64,000 nt of DNA from Platynereis dumerilii. Lineage: Eukaryota > Annelida > Polychaeta > Phyllodocida > Nereididae. Every line of letters starts with the position of its first letter. Position 1 is the first letter of the stretch. Location of the stretch: positions 62,001 through 126,000 of the forward strand of contig JAPTHN010000111.1 of the NCBI GenBank assembly GCA_026936325.1. The letters run 5' to 3'. The notes below the pieces were generated by a model. The model had not been told where the DNA came from. It did not search any database and saw only the letters and a program-made list of their open reading frames with translations. The position numbers and the translations under genes were made by a program. Positions 30,872-43,200 of the stretch are shown here, in pieces.

Positions 30872-32241
30872 ATCTGTTGTTTGAATCCACTGGACAGACG
30901 ACAAACAAGGAGATTGAATTGAAAAGGGCCGCAGCGCCAATTTATTGGCTAACGTAAAACAAGACAATGACATTCACACACACATTCATACAACACTGAT
31001 AAGAAAAGTTAGACACACGGATAGGAGCTGCTGCTCCGGACCAGCCAGACAGAACCAGTCCAAGAGCAGCAGTGGAGGAAATAGGAAAGAGTAAGGTGGA
31101 GAGAGGCCAGGCAGGAGAGGGATCATGAGACGAGATGAGATGAGAAGCAAACAGGGAGAATGAATCTGGATGAAGCCTCATATAGGTGGTGTAGCTTGAG
31201 ACTGCCAGCGACCCAGCCTCTGGATGTCATGGGAAGAAAAACCCGAGTTGGCCGCTTGGGTGGCCGAGCCGGCCCTGATGGAATGAGAAGAGAAGGAGGC
31301 TGGGTCGAGGTCGAGAGAGGCGACGAGAGACTTGATGGAGGTGTTATATACATGGTATGAAAGAGGGTAACTGGAAGAGAGAGGAAATAGAGGATAATGA
31401 GATGGGAAAGAGAACTGAGAGATGAGGAAGTGTAGAATACAGGGGGCACAGACGGGATGGCGAGAGCAGCCTATGGAGACAGTAAACCCATGAGGGTTAG
31501 TCTTTGATGACTTAGCAGTAAAATGGACGAGAGGTGGGTCTGAAAGGGAATCGAAAACAACAGCAGACCGAGGAGGGAAATTAGAAAGGGAGGCATCTGA
31601 GGTGAACTCAGAGGCTCTCAGACAGCCAAAAAACTGCAGCACCAAGGCCCCTGCAAGAGAAATATTATCAAGGGAGTAAGAGAGCTTGAGCCTGGAGACC
31701 ATGACTGAGAGAATAGGAAAGGTAATAGGAGTGGGGGGGAGGGTGGAGGGGGGCTGAGACCTATCTAAGGCCCTAGTGGCCAGCTGGACCCTGGGTGTCC
31801 AGATAGTGGGTTCAGGAAAACCCAGAGAAATAACCCACGCACGAATACCAGACAGATAGACACAAATAGTGCGAACTGAAAGAGACTCGGAGTTCAAAAA
31901 GGCAATAAATCGCAAGATGTTAACCCCAGAAAGTGGGAGGGGATCAATGGGGTGCTTGGAAGCGAAGGCTGTATAACGACGGACTGCCGAAGAATGAGCG
32001 CGACCCCGCGAAATGAAGGAAGGGGTTTTTATATGAATCCAAGGGATTTAACAGCTTGAGAAAGCTGTGACCAAAACCACGAGACGACAGAGAAGATTGA
32101 GAAAAACGGAGGCGAGAAAACACAAAGCAACCAAAAGGTGAGACCAACCGAATTCCACAATTCTAAATTACAAACAAAGATTGTGCGGCAGCTAGCCCTC
32201 TGCCCAGCTTCAATAAACCTTAGTTATAAACTAAGCTAATA
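30872..32241 (-). mobile_element. Tyrosine-recombinase element (YR fossil, Crypton- or DIRS-like)
   Basis: The ends are set by comparison with the empty site in the right palindrome arm, giving about 1370 bp. The reverse strand between about 32060 and 31130 encodes a tyrosine recombinase: core-binding region, FFGCLRASEFTS (first catalytic Arg), a KSSKTNPHG block, and HSIRAGSATQAANSGF with LGRW (HxxR and W motifs). Related proteins occur in DIRS/Ngaro retroelements and in Cryptons. No reverse transcriptase or capsid gene was seen in the unit, and no clear terminal repeats, which favours a Crypton-like or YR-only derivative. The copy looks broken, with a small number of breaks. It is younger than the palindrome, unless it was lost from the other arm. 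Confidence 0.72.
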
Positions 32242-35200
32242 GTGTTATTTGCAAAATGGCTCTGCTCTTGCAATCTCCAAATTCGAATTGCATACGCTTG
32301 TGTTGTCTATGGGGTATTATTGGTATTCATGTGCGTGGCTCAGCCAGCTAAACTATTAGCTGTCAAAGTTACATATAATTCCGATATACTCCGATAGGAT
32401 TGGAGATGTTCCAAGATGTTGCTTAAAGATAGTAATCGATACAAACAAGCAATTTGTGGTTCAAGATAGTAGTTAGAACTGGAACTCATAACTCCTTACT
32501 GATTTATTATGGCTGGTTATTATGGTAATATAGCACAATTACAGTAACACCACAATGATATCATTGGCCCGTTGTAAGTCAAATGTAGGACAGAAGAAAG
32601 CTTTGACCCAATTATCACTATTACCATAAATTGTAAACTCAAAAATAAGACAACATAATAAAATATCCCGATAATTTCAAGATTGTTTGAAAGCGGCTTT
32701 AAAAAATTATTGTTTTACAATAATAAATAAATCATGCACATTTGCATTTTCACAATGTCAGAAGCTAAGCTCTCATGAATATGAGCTGGCACATTGAGGC
32801 TATGCCAGCTATGCCAGCTCACAGTTAACCTCTGACTTGTGAGAATGGCTGACCAATGTGACCATTTCTGGTTGCATATGGACACTCACTTATAGAAATA
32901 GTCGCCATGGTAACCACTAATATTTGAAATAGCATCCCTCTGAAAAATCGTCCTGAAGATGCCTGGTGTTGATGTACACAGCCTCATGGATGTTATCACA
33001 AAGTGCATGACTTTTGCCAACTGTTGGTGACTTAACCTCCGTACTACGTATGATTTACAGTGACGTCAATTGATATAAATTTGCTCACTATATTGAATGG
33101 AAATACTACATGAAGGCCCGATTGCCATCCTTAATGGCTTTTTTGATCAATGCTATTTTGCAATCTAGAGAGCCCTGGCCATCTGATCTGTGCCCAAGTC
33201 TGACCATCTGATCCCTAGACCATTTTAATGTATGCAAGAACATGGCCATCCTAGCTCTGCTCCTATTTTAATGTATTCAAAGATCATTAATCAATGACAT
33301 GATCCTTGATTAAACTGTATAAATTAACACAAGCCGCTTTGATCAACACTGACCCATGTCACATGAAAGAAATGATCATCATTAATCAGTTACAGAACAA
33401 GATTACTTCTATCTTTTCCTCAGTCGAGCATGTATACAATAAAATGGAGTCAAATACTCAAATTGTACAATGTGTCTACAACATTTCAAAGTTCCCCTTT
33501 TTCATCTGACTGAAGGTTTTAATAGTGAACCTTCTATTAGCTTCTATTTTGTATTGTCATATACATTTTTTAAGCAAGGGAGTTAGTGCTTCCTTTTTTT
33601 TCAGAATAAGTTTGAAAGTAAAGTATTTAGTAGAAATGTATTTTATCCTCAAAAACGTCCTTAAGTCTTAACAAATGGTGCTGGCACAGTTTATGTTCTG
33701 AAAAACTGAAAAGCTGGCCAAAAATCCTGACAGAACTACAAGTCAGTGCAATCATGCTGGCAGGCTAATATTAGTTAAACTCTCTCCTGGTATTCCTCTG
33801 TGGGTGGCTAAAATGCTACTCCTCTGTAGCCTGGGGTTATGCCCTCCTCTCTGCTTTGTTGAATTTCACCTGGTTCGTTGCTTTATTGATTCTCACCTGA
33901 TGCGCATGCCATTTAAAATTAGTTGGAAGCTCTACAGCTTTTAGAAATGTTTTTTTGCTCCAAAAATGCCCTTATTTTTAAAAAAAGTCTAAAAGTTGAT
34001 GCTGACCCATTCTATGTTTTGAGGACATGCCAAAATGAGATGAAAAGCTGTCCAAATCCCTGGCAGAATATTACAATTCTAGGCAATCAAGTGGGCAAAC
34101 TTCTTTTTGCTACAATTCTGCTTGATATTTGTCCATGAAACAACTTCTGATAAGGAGAAACCGAGAGAGCATACGCATATCTTTCTACCTGCCGCTTTCC
34201 TTTTTTAGTTGTAGCACACAGGGAAAACCAGTTAACCAATCAGCCCTTCTTGTACAGAGGCCAGAATTCCAGAAACTAACAATAATTTTCTAGTGAATAG
34301 ATCCTTCCATTGAAGCAAGATTTTCCTCCAAAGAGGTTCCCTATGTTTTGCACACAAACAAAATGAAGAATGGAGGATGGAAGCAAAAAAAGTACCAGAT
34401 TTCAAGGGGGAAAAAGTGAAAGGTTTCCTCAAAGTAGAAGGTGAAATGAACAGAATTCCTGAAAGGCGGTTGTAAATTAATTGTGAAAGTCATTTTCAGC
34501 TGACAGAGCTTCGCTGAAGTGTGCTGCAGCTTAAGACATAAACATTTCCAAATGTGTCTCCCACCAGGTTAACACCTTATTTCTTTATTCTGGTGTCCAC
34601 AGATTGAAGTTCTGTCTTTGAAGAAAATGTTGCTTTTTATAGCCAGTGTTTTTTGTACATGTATGCACTTTGACAACTTTTGCTCTTTCCACTATTCCTG
34701 TATTCCAGAGTCCAGATGATAATAAGAATTGAATAAGACCTGATATCGAAGTTACACAAGGTCCTCCATAAAACATGGAACTTGCAACAGACACAATCTA
34801 ACCTGCTGTTCTTTTTTTTTTGTGTGATGCTCAACCACCTGGTGATGACCAGTGTAATAGCCTGTTTGTTGTGTCTTACCTTGCCAACACTATTTGATTG
34901 GCAAAATGCTTAAATCGATTTTGTGTTTTGAAAACTACTCAATATAACTCACCTGGACTATATTCAGTATTTGCACATACCTAAAATTCTGATCAGACTC
35001 ATTTCAACACCAATGACAGATACACAAATCTATCAACTAGGTCCTCTTTTGGCAACTGTTTGGTGAGGATTGTTGGAAATACCTCTGTCTAGTGACACTT
35101 GTAATTACCCCTATTAGATAAGGTATAATCAGCCTGGCTTGTGATTTCCACCTGGCCATGTGGGAAAGCCTGCATTTCATTTCCATATATTAAACTCATT

Positions 35201-36097
35201 CAATCATACCCTTTTGTTGAAGTCCCCAAGTCAAATTATCCAACATCTCTACCCCCACCGATTCCATAGAATCATAGTGAAGCTATTCTGCTTTAATGTA
35301 TACAAAGTGGGTGAATAGCTTAAAGAAGTGCTACACAGGCAATTAAAAAACCTAGAATTCTTGCAAACTCCATCCTCCCTGAGACATGAATTGATTGGAG
35401 ACACCCACACAGAGTGACGGTCCAACAACAATGAGGGAGTGGGCAACTAAATGTAAGATTTGTCTTGATATTTTTACTTTACTATGCATATTACTGCAGT
35501 TCTTCTTTGTACAATGCCATGTGATCATTGGTAGACATTTCTAAATCACCTTAGGTCAAGTAACAAGGCACCATTTCTTGTACATCTATGCATACATTTT
35601 GTCACATGCTTTGTGGGAGAAATATCAATTGTACTGTCACCCAAGGTGTTGTCAGGACATTCTTGAAAGATGGCCCATTCCTTTCTACTGAAGTGTTTGT
35701 GAAACAAGAGGGAAAAATAATGGATTTATTTTAGGAGGTAATAAACAACAATAGAAAGTGAATGGTTTCCATAAAGGCAATTCAACCTTTGGAAAAAAAT
35801 CAATTATCTACTTGTGAACAGAATCACAACATGTGAAAAAGTAAACTTATTCTAACTTTTTCAAAGTCAGAAATCACGGAAATTCTACTTCAGTAAAATG
35901 AAACCATTTCTCTAGAATGACACAACTGGTCATTCTCACACAGGCAGAAGTCATTCACCAAATCAAGACAAATGGTACCACATCAATGCCAATTAGTAAG
36001 AAAACATTGCCTTGCATGTATACAGACAAACATTACAATTACTGCTTTGATTGGAGAATTAGCTGATCTCCAATTGAGTCGATGTTTGCATCACTGA

Positions 36098-36265
36098 CAG
36101 TGACGTCAGTGTAGGTGGGGCCTGTGGGGCATTTGCCTCACCACTTGTTGGCCAAATTATACTTGTTTCTGAGCAGCCAAAAAAGTTATAATGTTCCCCC
36201 AACATCTTTTACGAAGATGTGACCACTATTTTCCCCACCACTTTAAAATTAAACTGACGCCCCTG
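36098..36265. mobile_element. 168-bp MITE, left-arm copy
   Basis: Ends CAGTGACGTCAGTGTAGGTG and, inverted, CAGGGGCGTCAGTTTAATTT share CAG-G-CGTCAGT. The same element lies at 43262-43429 (palindrome mate) and, diverged, at 63381-63535. Confidence 0.6.
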
Positions 36266-37348
36266 ATCACTGAATTATCGGGTTGTCCGAATTAAACATT
36301 CATCTGAGATGTATCATCATACAATTGGTGTTTCCCTTTGGATGCCACACTGTGCCAGCACGATGAGCAAGCTCTTCGTATTATTGACTTTGACATAACA
36401 TAAAATTGCCTTTTCATCAGAATCTTAAAATCCAGAAGAATGGCGCAAAGCATTTAATCACTGGTGAATAAGGAATAAAATCTACTGCTTAAAAAGCATG
36501 AATGTTAGAATAGATAGTTTTGACGGAAAACAAAACTAGACTACCCAAAAGCACTGACAAACAGCATCGATTTTCCAATACAAACAGATGCTTCAGCTCT
36601 AGCAGCCAACTGTGAGACAACTCACAGGTTCTTAAATGACATTCACCTTCCAGCACACTAGCACAGGAGGAGTTGGACATGTATCTATATTGTCTCTAGT
36701 TTCCCCATGCTATATATTACATTACAATTAAAGGGAAAGTCACAATATAACCAATTGTCTGGTGTATTACATAGTGTTGAGATCCCAGAACCTGGCCTGG
36801 CAAAGGGCAAATGATGTAAGTCAAAACAAATCAGATTCTGGTGTAGGGAGGTGTGAGACTTAGGACTCACATGTGATGTTAAGGCCTTTAAGGACGTCCA
36901 ACCTTCCATCTCCTCCCACACAGTATCACAGGAAGTCAGATTTTAAGAGAATGGTTCTTGCAAGTAGCATCCATCCAGAGGTGACGCCGCTACCATAGGT
37001 CAGGAATAAGTCACACTGAAGGGGCAGGACTTGCCCAGAGCCCATTACAATGACAATGGATAAGAAAATGCTGAAATCAAATTTGTACAAGTAGCACACA
37101 TACCTAACACTATAAACACCCTTCATTTTTGAAGTGGTATTTACTATTGCTCCCATGATTTGGGACCAAAAACATCAAATCTTCAAACAGAACCTGATAT
37201 TTTTCATGCATGGAGGCAACCAGCATAGTCCAGTTTGTTCAGTCAACCTATTCTGTAGTCAGATGTTTAAAGAGGCATTGGTCATTAACCTGTCTTGCCC
37301 CTATGCAACAATATCAATACCCCTTTGTCCAGAATGCATCAAACATTA

Positions 37349-38160
37349 TAGTCCTTGTCATATTTACGTGGAATCACAAGTTCTTTTCTATGCTGTTGAA
37401 CTGTGATGTCAGAGATGACTCTATTCTAGCATTGCAATATATGTAAATTAAATACAAGCTGTGATGTCATTTTAAACTGGGTCAGATTCCCTAGCATCTA
37501 ACCAATGTGAATCGACCAAACTGAACATCACAGTTTCAACTCAGTGTCAGAGTTTTATCTGGGTCTGGGAAAACCCATACTAGTTTGACATCACAGTCAG
37601 CCAATGGGCTACCAGAACAAATATACATAACATAAGCCATGTGTTTACAAACTAATCGTCAAAGCCTTCTGTTTATACCAACTTCCATCAAAGTTTAAAG
37701 TTGTAAGTTAGCAAGTTTGTAGATTAATCAAACAACTCTGTGGGGATTATAACAGTTGTCTACTGTGAATGCTCACATAGCTGCCTTTTGGTAGGATTAG
37801 ACTGGTGATTGCTGTGATAAATCATTGGGATCACAAATTTAATGCTTCCTTCAATATATCAATGTTTGAACTGCGATGCGTAGTTTACTGTCAGCCCATT
37901 GGCTATCAAGCTGTGATGACGTAGTTGTAGGGGCTATCCCTGATAAAACTCTTACTCTGACACTGTGTTGAAACTGTGACGCTCAGTTCAGGAGGATCAG
38001 CATTGGCTAAAAGCTGGGAAATCTGACCCAGTTTGAAATGACATCACAGCTTGTAGTTAATTTACATATATTGCAATGCTAGAATAGAGTCATCTCTGAC
38101 ATCACAGTTCATCAGCACAAAAAAAAATCTTGAGATTCCACGTAAGTATGACAAGGACTG
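37349..38160. mobile_element. 812-bp foldback element with TA target duplication
   Basis: Starts TAGTCCTTGTCATATTTACG and ends CGTAAGTATGACAAGGACTG; the two pair with one or two mismatches. Inverted homology continues for over 150 bp inward through GTGATGTCAGAGATGACTC. TA flanks both sides (37347-37348, 38161-38162), and the right palindrome arm shows a single TA at the unfilled site. No transposase frame is present, so it is a non-autonomous Tc1/mariner-type element. Confidence 0.88.
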
Positions 38161-40060
38161 TAACACAGTTCTGAAGAATTAAAAAAAAAAAATGCACTGA
38201 GGTCTAAGAAATGTAGTGAATGCTTTGCATATTATACTAAATTCTATAAGAAAATTTCACTCAATAATAATTATGTAAAAGCTTGACTACCTGGGTTATG
38301 GTGAAAGTACAAGTGACCATCTTCAAGTAAGTTTTCAAATAGGTCTGATATGTGAGTCAAAAGTTATCATTTTGAGGTAGAGGGACAGTGGTCTATACAT
38401 TTACCAATTGCCATAAACTTTATATTTGCAAATATCGAAATATAATTGCCAGATAACCCTTATGTCGATTCTAACACATTCCTAGCTTGAGCATGATGTG
38501 CTATAGTCAATTTTATGTTACCAGAAATGATCATATTACAGCTGTAGAGAAAGAAAGATGAGTCAATTTGACACCATAAAGAATCACGTAGAATTGTCTG
38601 CATTTGAACATTTGACAGTTCTCAATAATCACAGAGGAGCCCCCTGCAGTCAAATGGCTCACTGGACATGACCATTTTACCAACTGTTCGCAATAAAATG
38701 CAAGTATAGTCAGAAATTCTGAAAAATTCTGGTCAAATTAATGAGATGACCAAAGTACCCTTTAAGATAGCTTGATGATCTGGATATTTTCAATAATGTC
38801 CAGATTCTCTGAAGTAACTCACTGTGAGGTATTAAAAACACTTTGCATTTGGGTACTTTGAGGAACTGGCTGTGCTATCCTTGTGGCAACTGAACAAAAC
38901 TAATCTCATGAATGTATAGCCTAAAACTTGATTTTGAGGTTAATAGTATTTTGGATATCTCACAAGCATCTAAGCGAAATCAGTTTAGCATGGATTGCTA
39001 TGGAAGATTACCAACTGCAATCAAACATATGACCTGCACTGTAATTCATTCTTAATGCTATTACAAGTGATGATTGACGAGTACTTACATTCAGCAACTC
39101 ACAAAAAACCCCGCGAAATGCATTGGAATAAAGTGTCAATTTGTGAGTGAGTAATTAGTGAGTTCATTGATGAGTGACACATTAACAGACTTTTCCTTTT
39201 AACATTGTGAGCATAGAATATGGCCTCAGAACTGCTTGTGAAACACACAGAATATCATGGCAGAGATAGGGATATGACCTCACAAGACATCCTAATATTT
39301 TTATGTAAGCACTTGTCATTCATCTGCTATATATAGATAGTCATCTTAGGAATGATGCAAACAAGTTTGTTTCGTTTACTAGCTTGACTAGCTTTGGGTT
39401 ATTGTCTGTACTGAAATGTACATTGAAAGATTTATCTGAATTTATTGTGTTATCAGTTTATTTTTTGGCCAACTGCCTCGAATTTATTTTTCTTCTATAC
39501 TTTAAAGTGTACAAGCGTCTCAGGCCTCGAGAAGCTTGATCTTCTGTGGTTTCCCTTAAATCCACCAAAGGTTAATGGTGTAAGGTCTCTAGGTACTGGG
39601 GCAATTGGCCTGGGATATACAGTGTAAAAACAGTTAGAAAATATATAAGTTCTCCCCTAAACAGAACATTTCAAAGATTTTGATCTCTGGCTTTTCAGAA
39701 GGTCAGGGATTTCTCAGGACTACATATCGGCACTAACGTCTTTACTTGTAGCTTATTTACTTTATTCTCTTTTCAGCCTGACTTTGATTGATCTTACAAC
39801 TCATTTTAGACGTATGACTTTTCAATGGGTTCACAAAATTTTGCCATATGGAGGAGCCACCAGCTGGTGTAACTTTTTTCTTGAATTCTTTTCAGTTATC
39901 AACTGGAGACTTTTGTGAAATTTACAACCATTTTCATAATAGTAGAATTTCAACCAGAATGTGTAATTTTTCTGCGACATGAACATGTGTTCTATTTATA
40001 AGGAAATGTGTCATCAAAAAATAATATGACATTACTCTGCCCTGTAAAATGACACCTCCT

Positions 40061-40292
40061 TAAGCTGCAAATACACAGACACTCTGTGCAGATCAAGTCA
40101 AGTCCCATATACCTGCACAGAGTGTCTGTGTATTTGCAGCTTAATCATATTGATGGATATTTAAAGCTGACCGACCCTGACAGGGACCCCAAAGTTCATC
40201 ATTAGCAAAAAAACAAAGAAACTTTTCCAGAAGGTCTTGTATCCACGTTTAAAGCTGATTTCAGTCACTGAGCCAACACATCAATTACTTCT
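40061..40292. other. Spacer of the palindrome, with its own hairpin
   Basis: The bases from 40060 to about 40091 (TTAAGCTGCAAATACACAGA onward) are complementary to about 40113-40144, giving a stem of about 31 bp and a loop of about 22 bp. The remaining 150 bp are single-copy in the window. Confidence 0.85.
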
Positions 40293-43200
40293 AGGAGGTG
40301 TCATTTTACAGGGCAGAGTAATGTCATATTATTTTTTGATGACACATTTCCTTATAAATAGAACACATGTTCATGTCGCAGAAAAAATTACACATTCTGG
40401 TTGAAATTCTACTATTATGAAAATGGTTGTAAATTTCACAAAAGTCTCCAGTTGATAACTGAAAAGAATTCAAGAAAAAAGTTACACCAGCTGGTGGCTC
40501 CTCCATATGGCAAAATTTTGTGAACCCATTGAAAAGTCATACATCTAAAATGAGCTGTAAGATCAATCAAAGTCAGGCTGAAAAGAGAATAAAGTAAATA
40601 AGCTACAAGTAAAGACGTTAGTGCCGATATGTAGTCCTGAGAAATCCCTGACCTTCTGAAAAGCCAGAGATCAAAATCTTTGAAATGTTCTGTTTAGGGG
40701 AGAACTTATATATTTTCTAACTGTTTTTACACTGTATATCCCAGGCCAATTGCCCCAGTACCTAGAGACCTTACACCATTAACCTTTGGTGGATTTAAGG
40801 GAAACCACAGAAGATCAAGCTTCTCGAGGCCTGAGACGCTTGTACACTTTAAAGTATAGAAGAAAAATAAATTCGAGGCAGTTGGCCAAAAAATAAACTG
40901 ATAACACAATAAATTCAGATAAATCTTTCAATGTACATTTCAGTACAGACAATAACCCAAAGCTAGTCAAGCTAGTAAACGAAACAAACTTGTTTGCATC
41001 ATTCCTAAGATGACTATCTATATAGCAGATGAATGACAAGTGCTTACAGAAATATACTAGGATGTCTTGTGAGGTCATATCCCTATCTCTGCCATGATAT
41101 TCTGTGTGTTTCACAAGCAGTTCTGAGGCCATATTCTATGCTCACAATGTTAAAAGGAAAAGTCTGTTAATGTGTCACTCATCAATGAACTCACTAATTA
41201 CTCACTCACAAATTGACACTTTATTCCAATGCATTTCGCGGGGTTTTTTGTGAGTTGCTGAATGTAAGTACTCGTCAATCATCACTTGTAATAGCATTAA
41301 GAATGAATTACAGTGCAGGTCATATGTTTGATTGCAGTTGGTCATCTTCCATAGCAATCCATGCTAAACTGATTTCGCTTAGATGCTTGTGAGATATCCA
41401 AAATACTATTAACCTCAAAATCAAGTTTTAGGCTATACATTCATGAGATTAGTTTTGTTCAGTTGCCACAAGGACACCACAGCCAGTTGCTCAAAGTACC
41501 CAAATGCAAGGTATTTTCCGAATACCTCACTGTGAGTCACTTCAGAGAATCTGGACATTATTGAAAATATCCAGATCATCAAGCTATCTTAAAGGGTACT
41601 TTGGTCATCTCATTAATTTGACCAGAATTTTTCAGAATTTCTGACTATACTTGCATTTTATTGTGAACAGTTGGTAAAATGGTCATGTCCAGTGAGCCAT
41701 ATGATTGCAGGGGGCTCCTCTGTGATTATTGAGAACTGTCAAATGTTCAAATGCAGACAATTCTACGTGATTCTTTATGGTGTCAAATTGACTCATCTTT
41801 CTTTCTCTACAGCTGTAATATGATCATTTCTGGTAACATAAAATTGACTATAGCACATCATGCTCAAGCTAGGAATGTGTTGGAATCGACATAAGAGTTA
41901 TCTGGCAATTATATTTCGATATTTGCAAATATAAAGTTTATGGCAATTGGTAAATGTATAGACCACTGTCCCTCTACCTCAAAATGATAACTTTTGACTC
42001 ACATATCAGACCTATTTGAAAACTTACTTGAAGATGGTCACTTGTACTTTCACCATAACCCAGGTAGTCAAGCTTTTACATAATTATTATTGAGTGAAAT
42101 TTTCTTATAGAATTTAGTATAATATGCAAAGCATTCACTACATTTCTTAGACCTCAGTGCATTTTTTTTAAATTCTTCAGAACTGTGTTAATGTTTGATG
42201 CATTCTGGACAAAGGGGTATTGATATTGTTGCATAGGGGCAAGACAGGTTAATGACCAATGCCTCTTTAAACATCTGACTACAGAATAGGTTGACTGAAC
42301 AAACTGGACTATGCTGGTTGCCTCCATGCATGAAAAATATCAGGTTCTGTTTGAAGATTTGATGTTTTTGGTCCCAAATCATGGGAGCAATAGCAAACAC
42401 CACTTCAAAAATGAAGGGTGTTTATAGTGTTAGGTATGTGTGCTGCTTGTACAAATTTGATTTCAGCATTTTCTTATCCATTGTCATTGTAATGGGCTCT
42501 GGGCAAGTCCTGCCCCTTCAGTGTGACTTATTCCTGACCTATGGTAGCGGCGTCACCTCTGGATGGATGCTACTTGCAAGAACCATTCTCTTAAAATCTG
42601 ACTTCCTGTGATATTGTGTGGGAGGAGATGGAAGGTTGGACGTCCTTAAAGGCCTTAACATCACATGTGAGTCCTAAGTCTCACACCTCCCTACACCTTG
42701 ATTTGACTTACTTCTTCTGCCTTTTGCCAGGCCAGGTTCTGGGATCTCAACACTATGTAATACACCAGACAATTTGTTATATTGTGACTTTCCCTTTAAT
42801 TGTAATGTAATATATAGCATGGGGAAACTAGAGACAATATAGATACATATCCAACTCCTCCTGTGCTAGTGTGCTGGAAGGTGAATGTCATTTAAGAACC
42901 TGTGAGTTGTCTCACAGTTGGCTGCTAGAGCTGAAGCATCTGTTTGTATTGGAAAATCGATGCTGTTTGTCAGTGCTTTTGGGTAGTCTAGTTTTGTTTT
43001 CCGTCAAAACTATCTATTCTAACATTCATGCTTTTTAAGCAGTAGATTTTATTCCTTATTCACCAGTGATTAAATGCTTTGCGTCATTCTTCTGGATTTT
43101 AAGATTCTGATGAAAAGGCAATTTTATGTTATGTCAAAGTCAATAATACGAAGAGCTTGCTCATCGTGCTGGCACAGTGTGGCATCCAAAGGGAAACACC

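Larger units (their letters stand above)
30615..40060 (+). repeat. Left arm of a 17 kb inverted repeat
   Basis: Pairs base for base with the complement of 40293-47546. Without its two private insertions (30872-32241 and 37349-38160) the arm is about 7.26 kb, matching the 7.25 kb right arm. Sampled divergence from the right arm: about 8% in 30640-30870 and in 32242-32500, about 1.6% near 33000-33370, about 0.3% near 35040-35370, about 1% near 39780-40060. No host gene was recognised; the short frames shared by both arms have no identifiable product. Confidence 0.92.

Noticed and set aside
36926-37406. Short frames conserved in both palindrome arms (also at 42188-42611), starting MGAI and MVF
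   Set aside because: They are shared only because the arms are copies. They overlap on opposite strands, and no domain or coding bias is seen.
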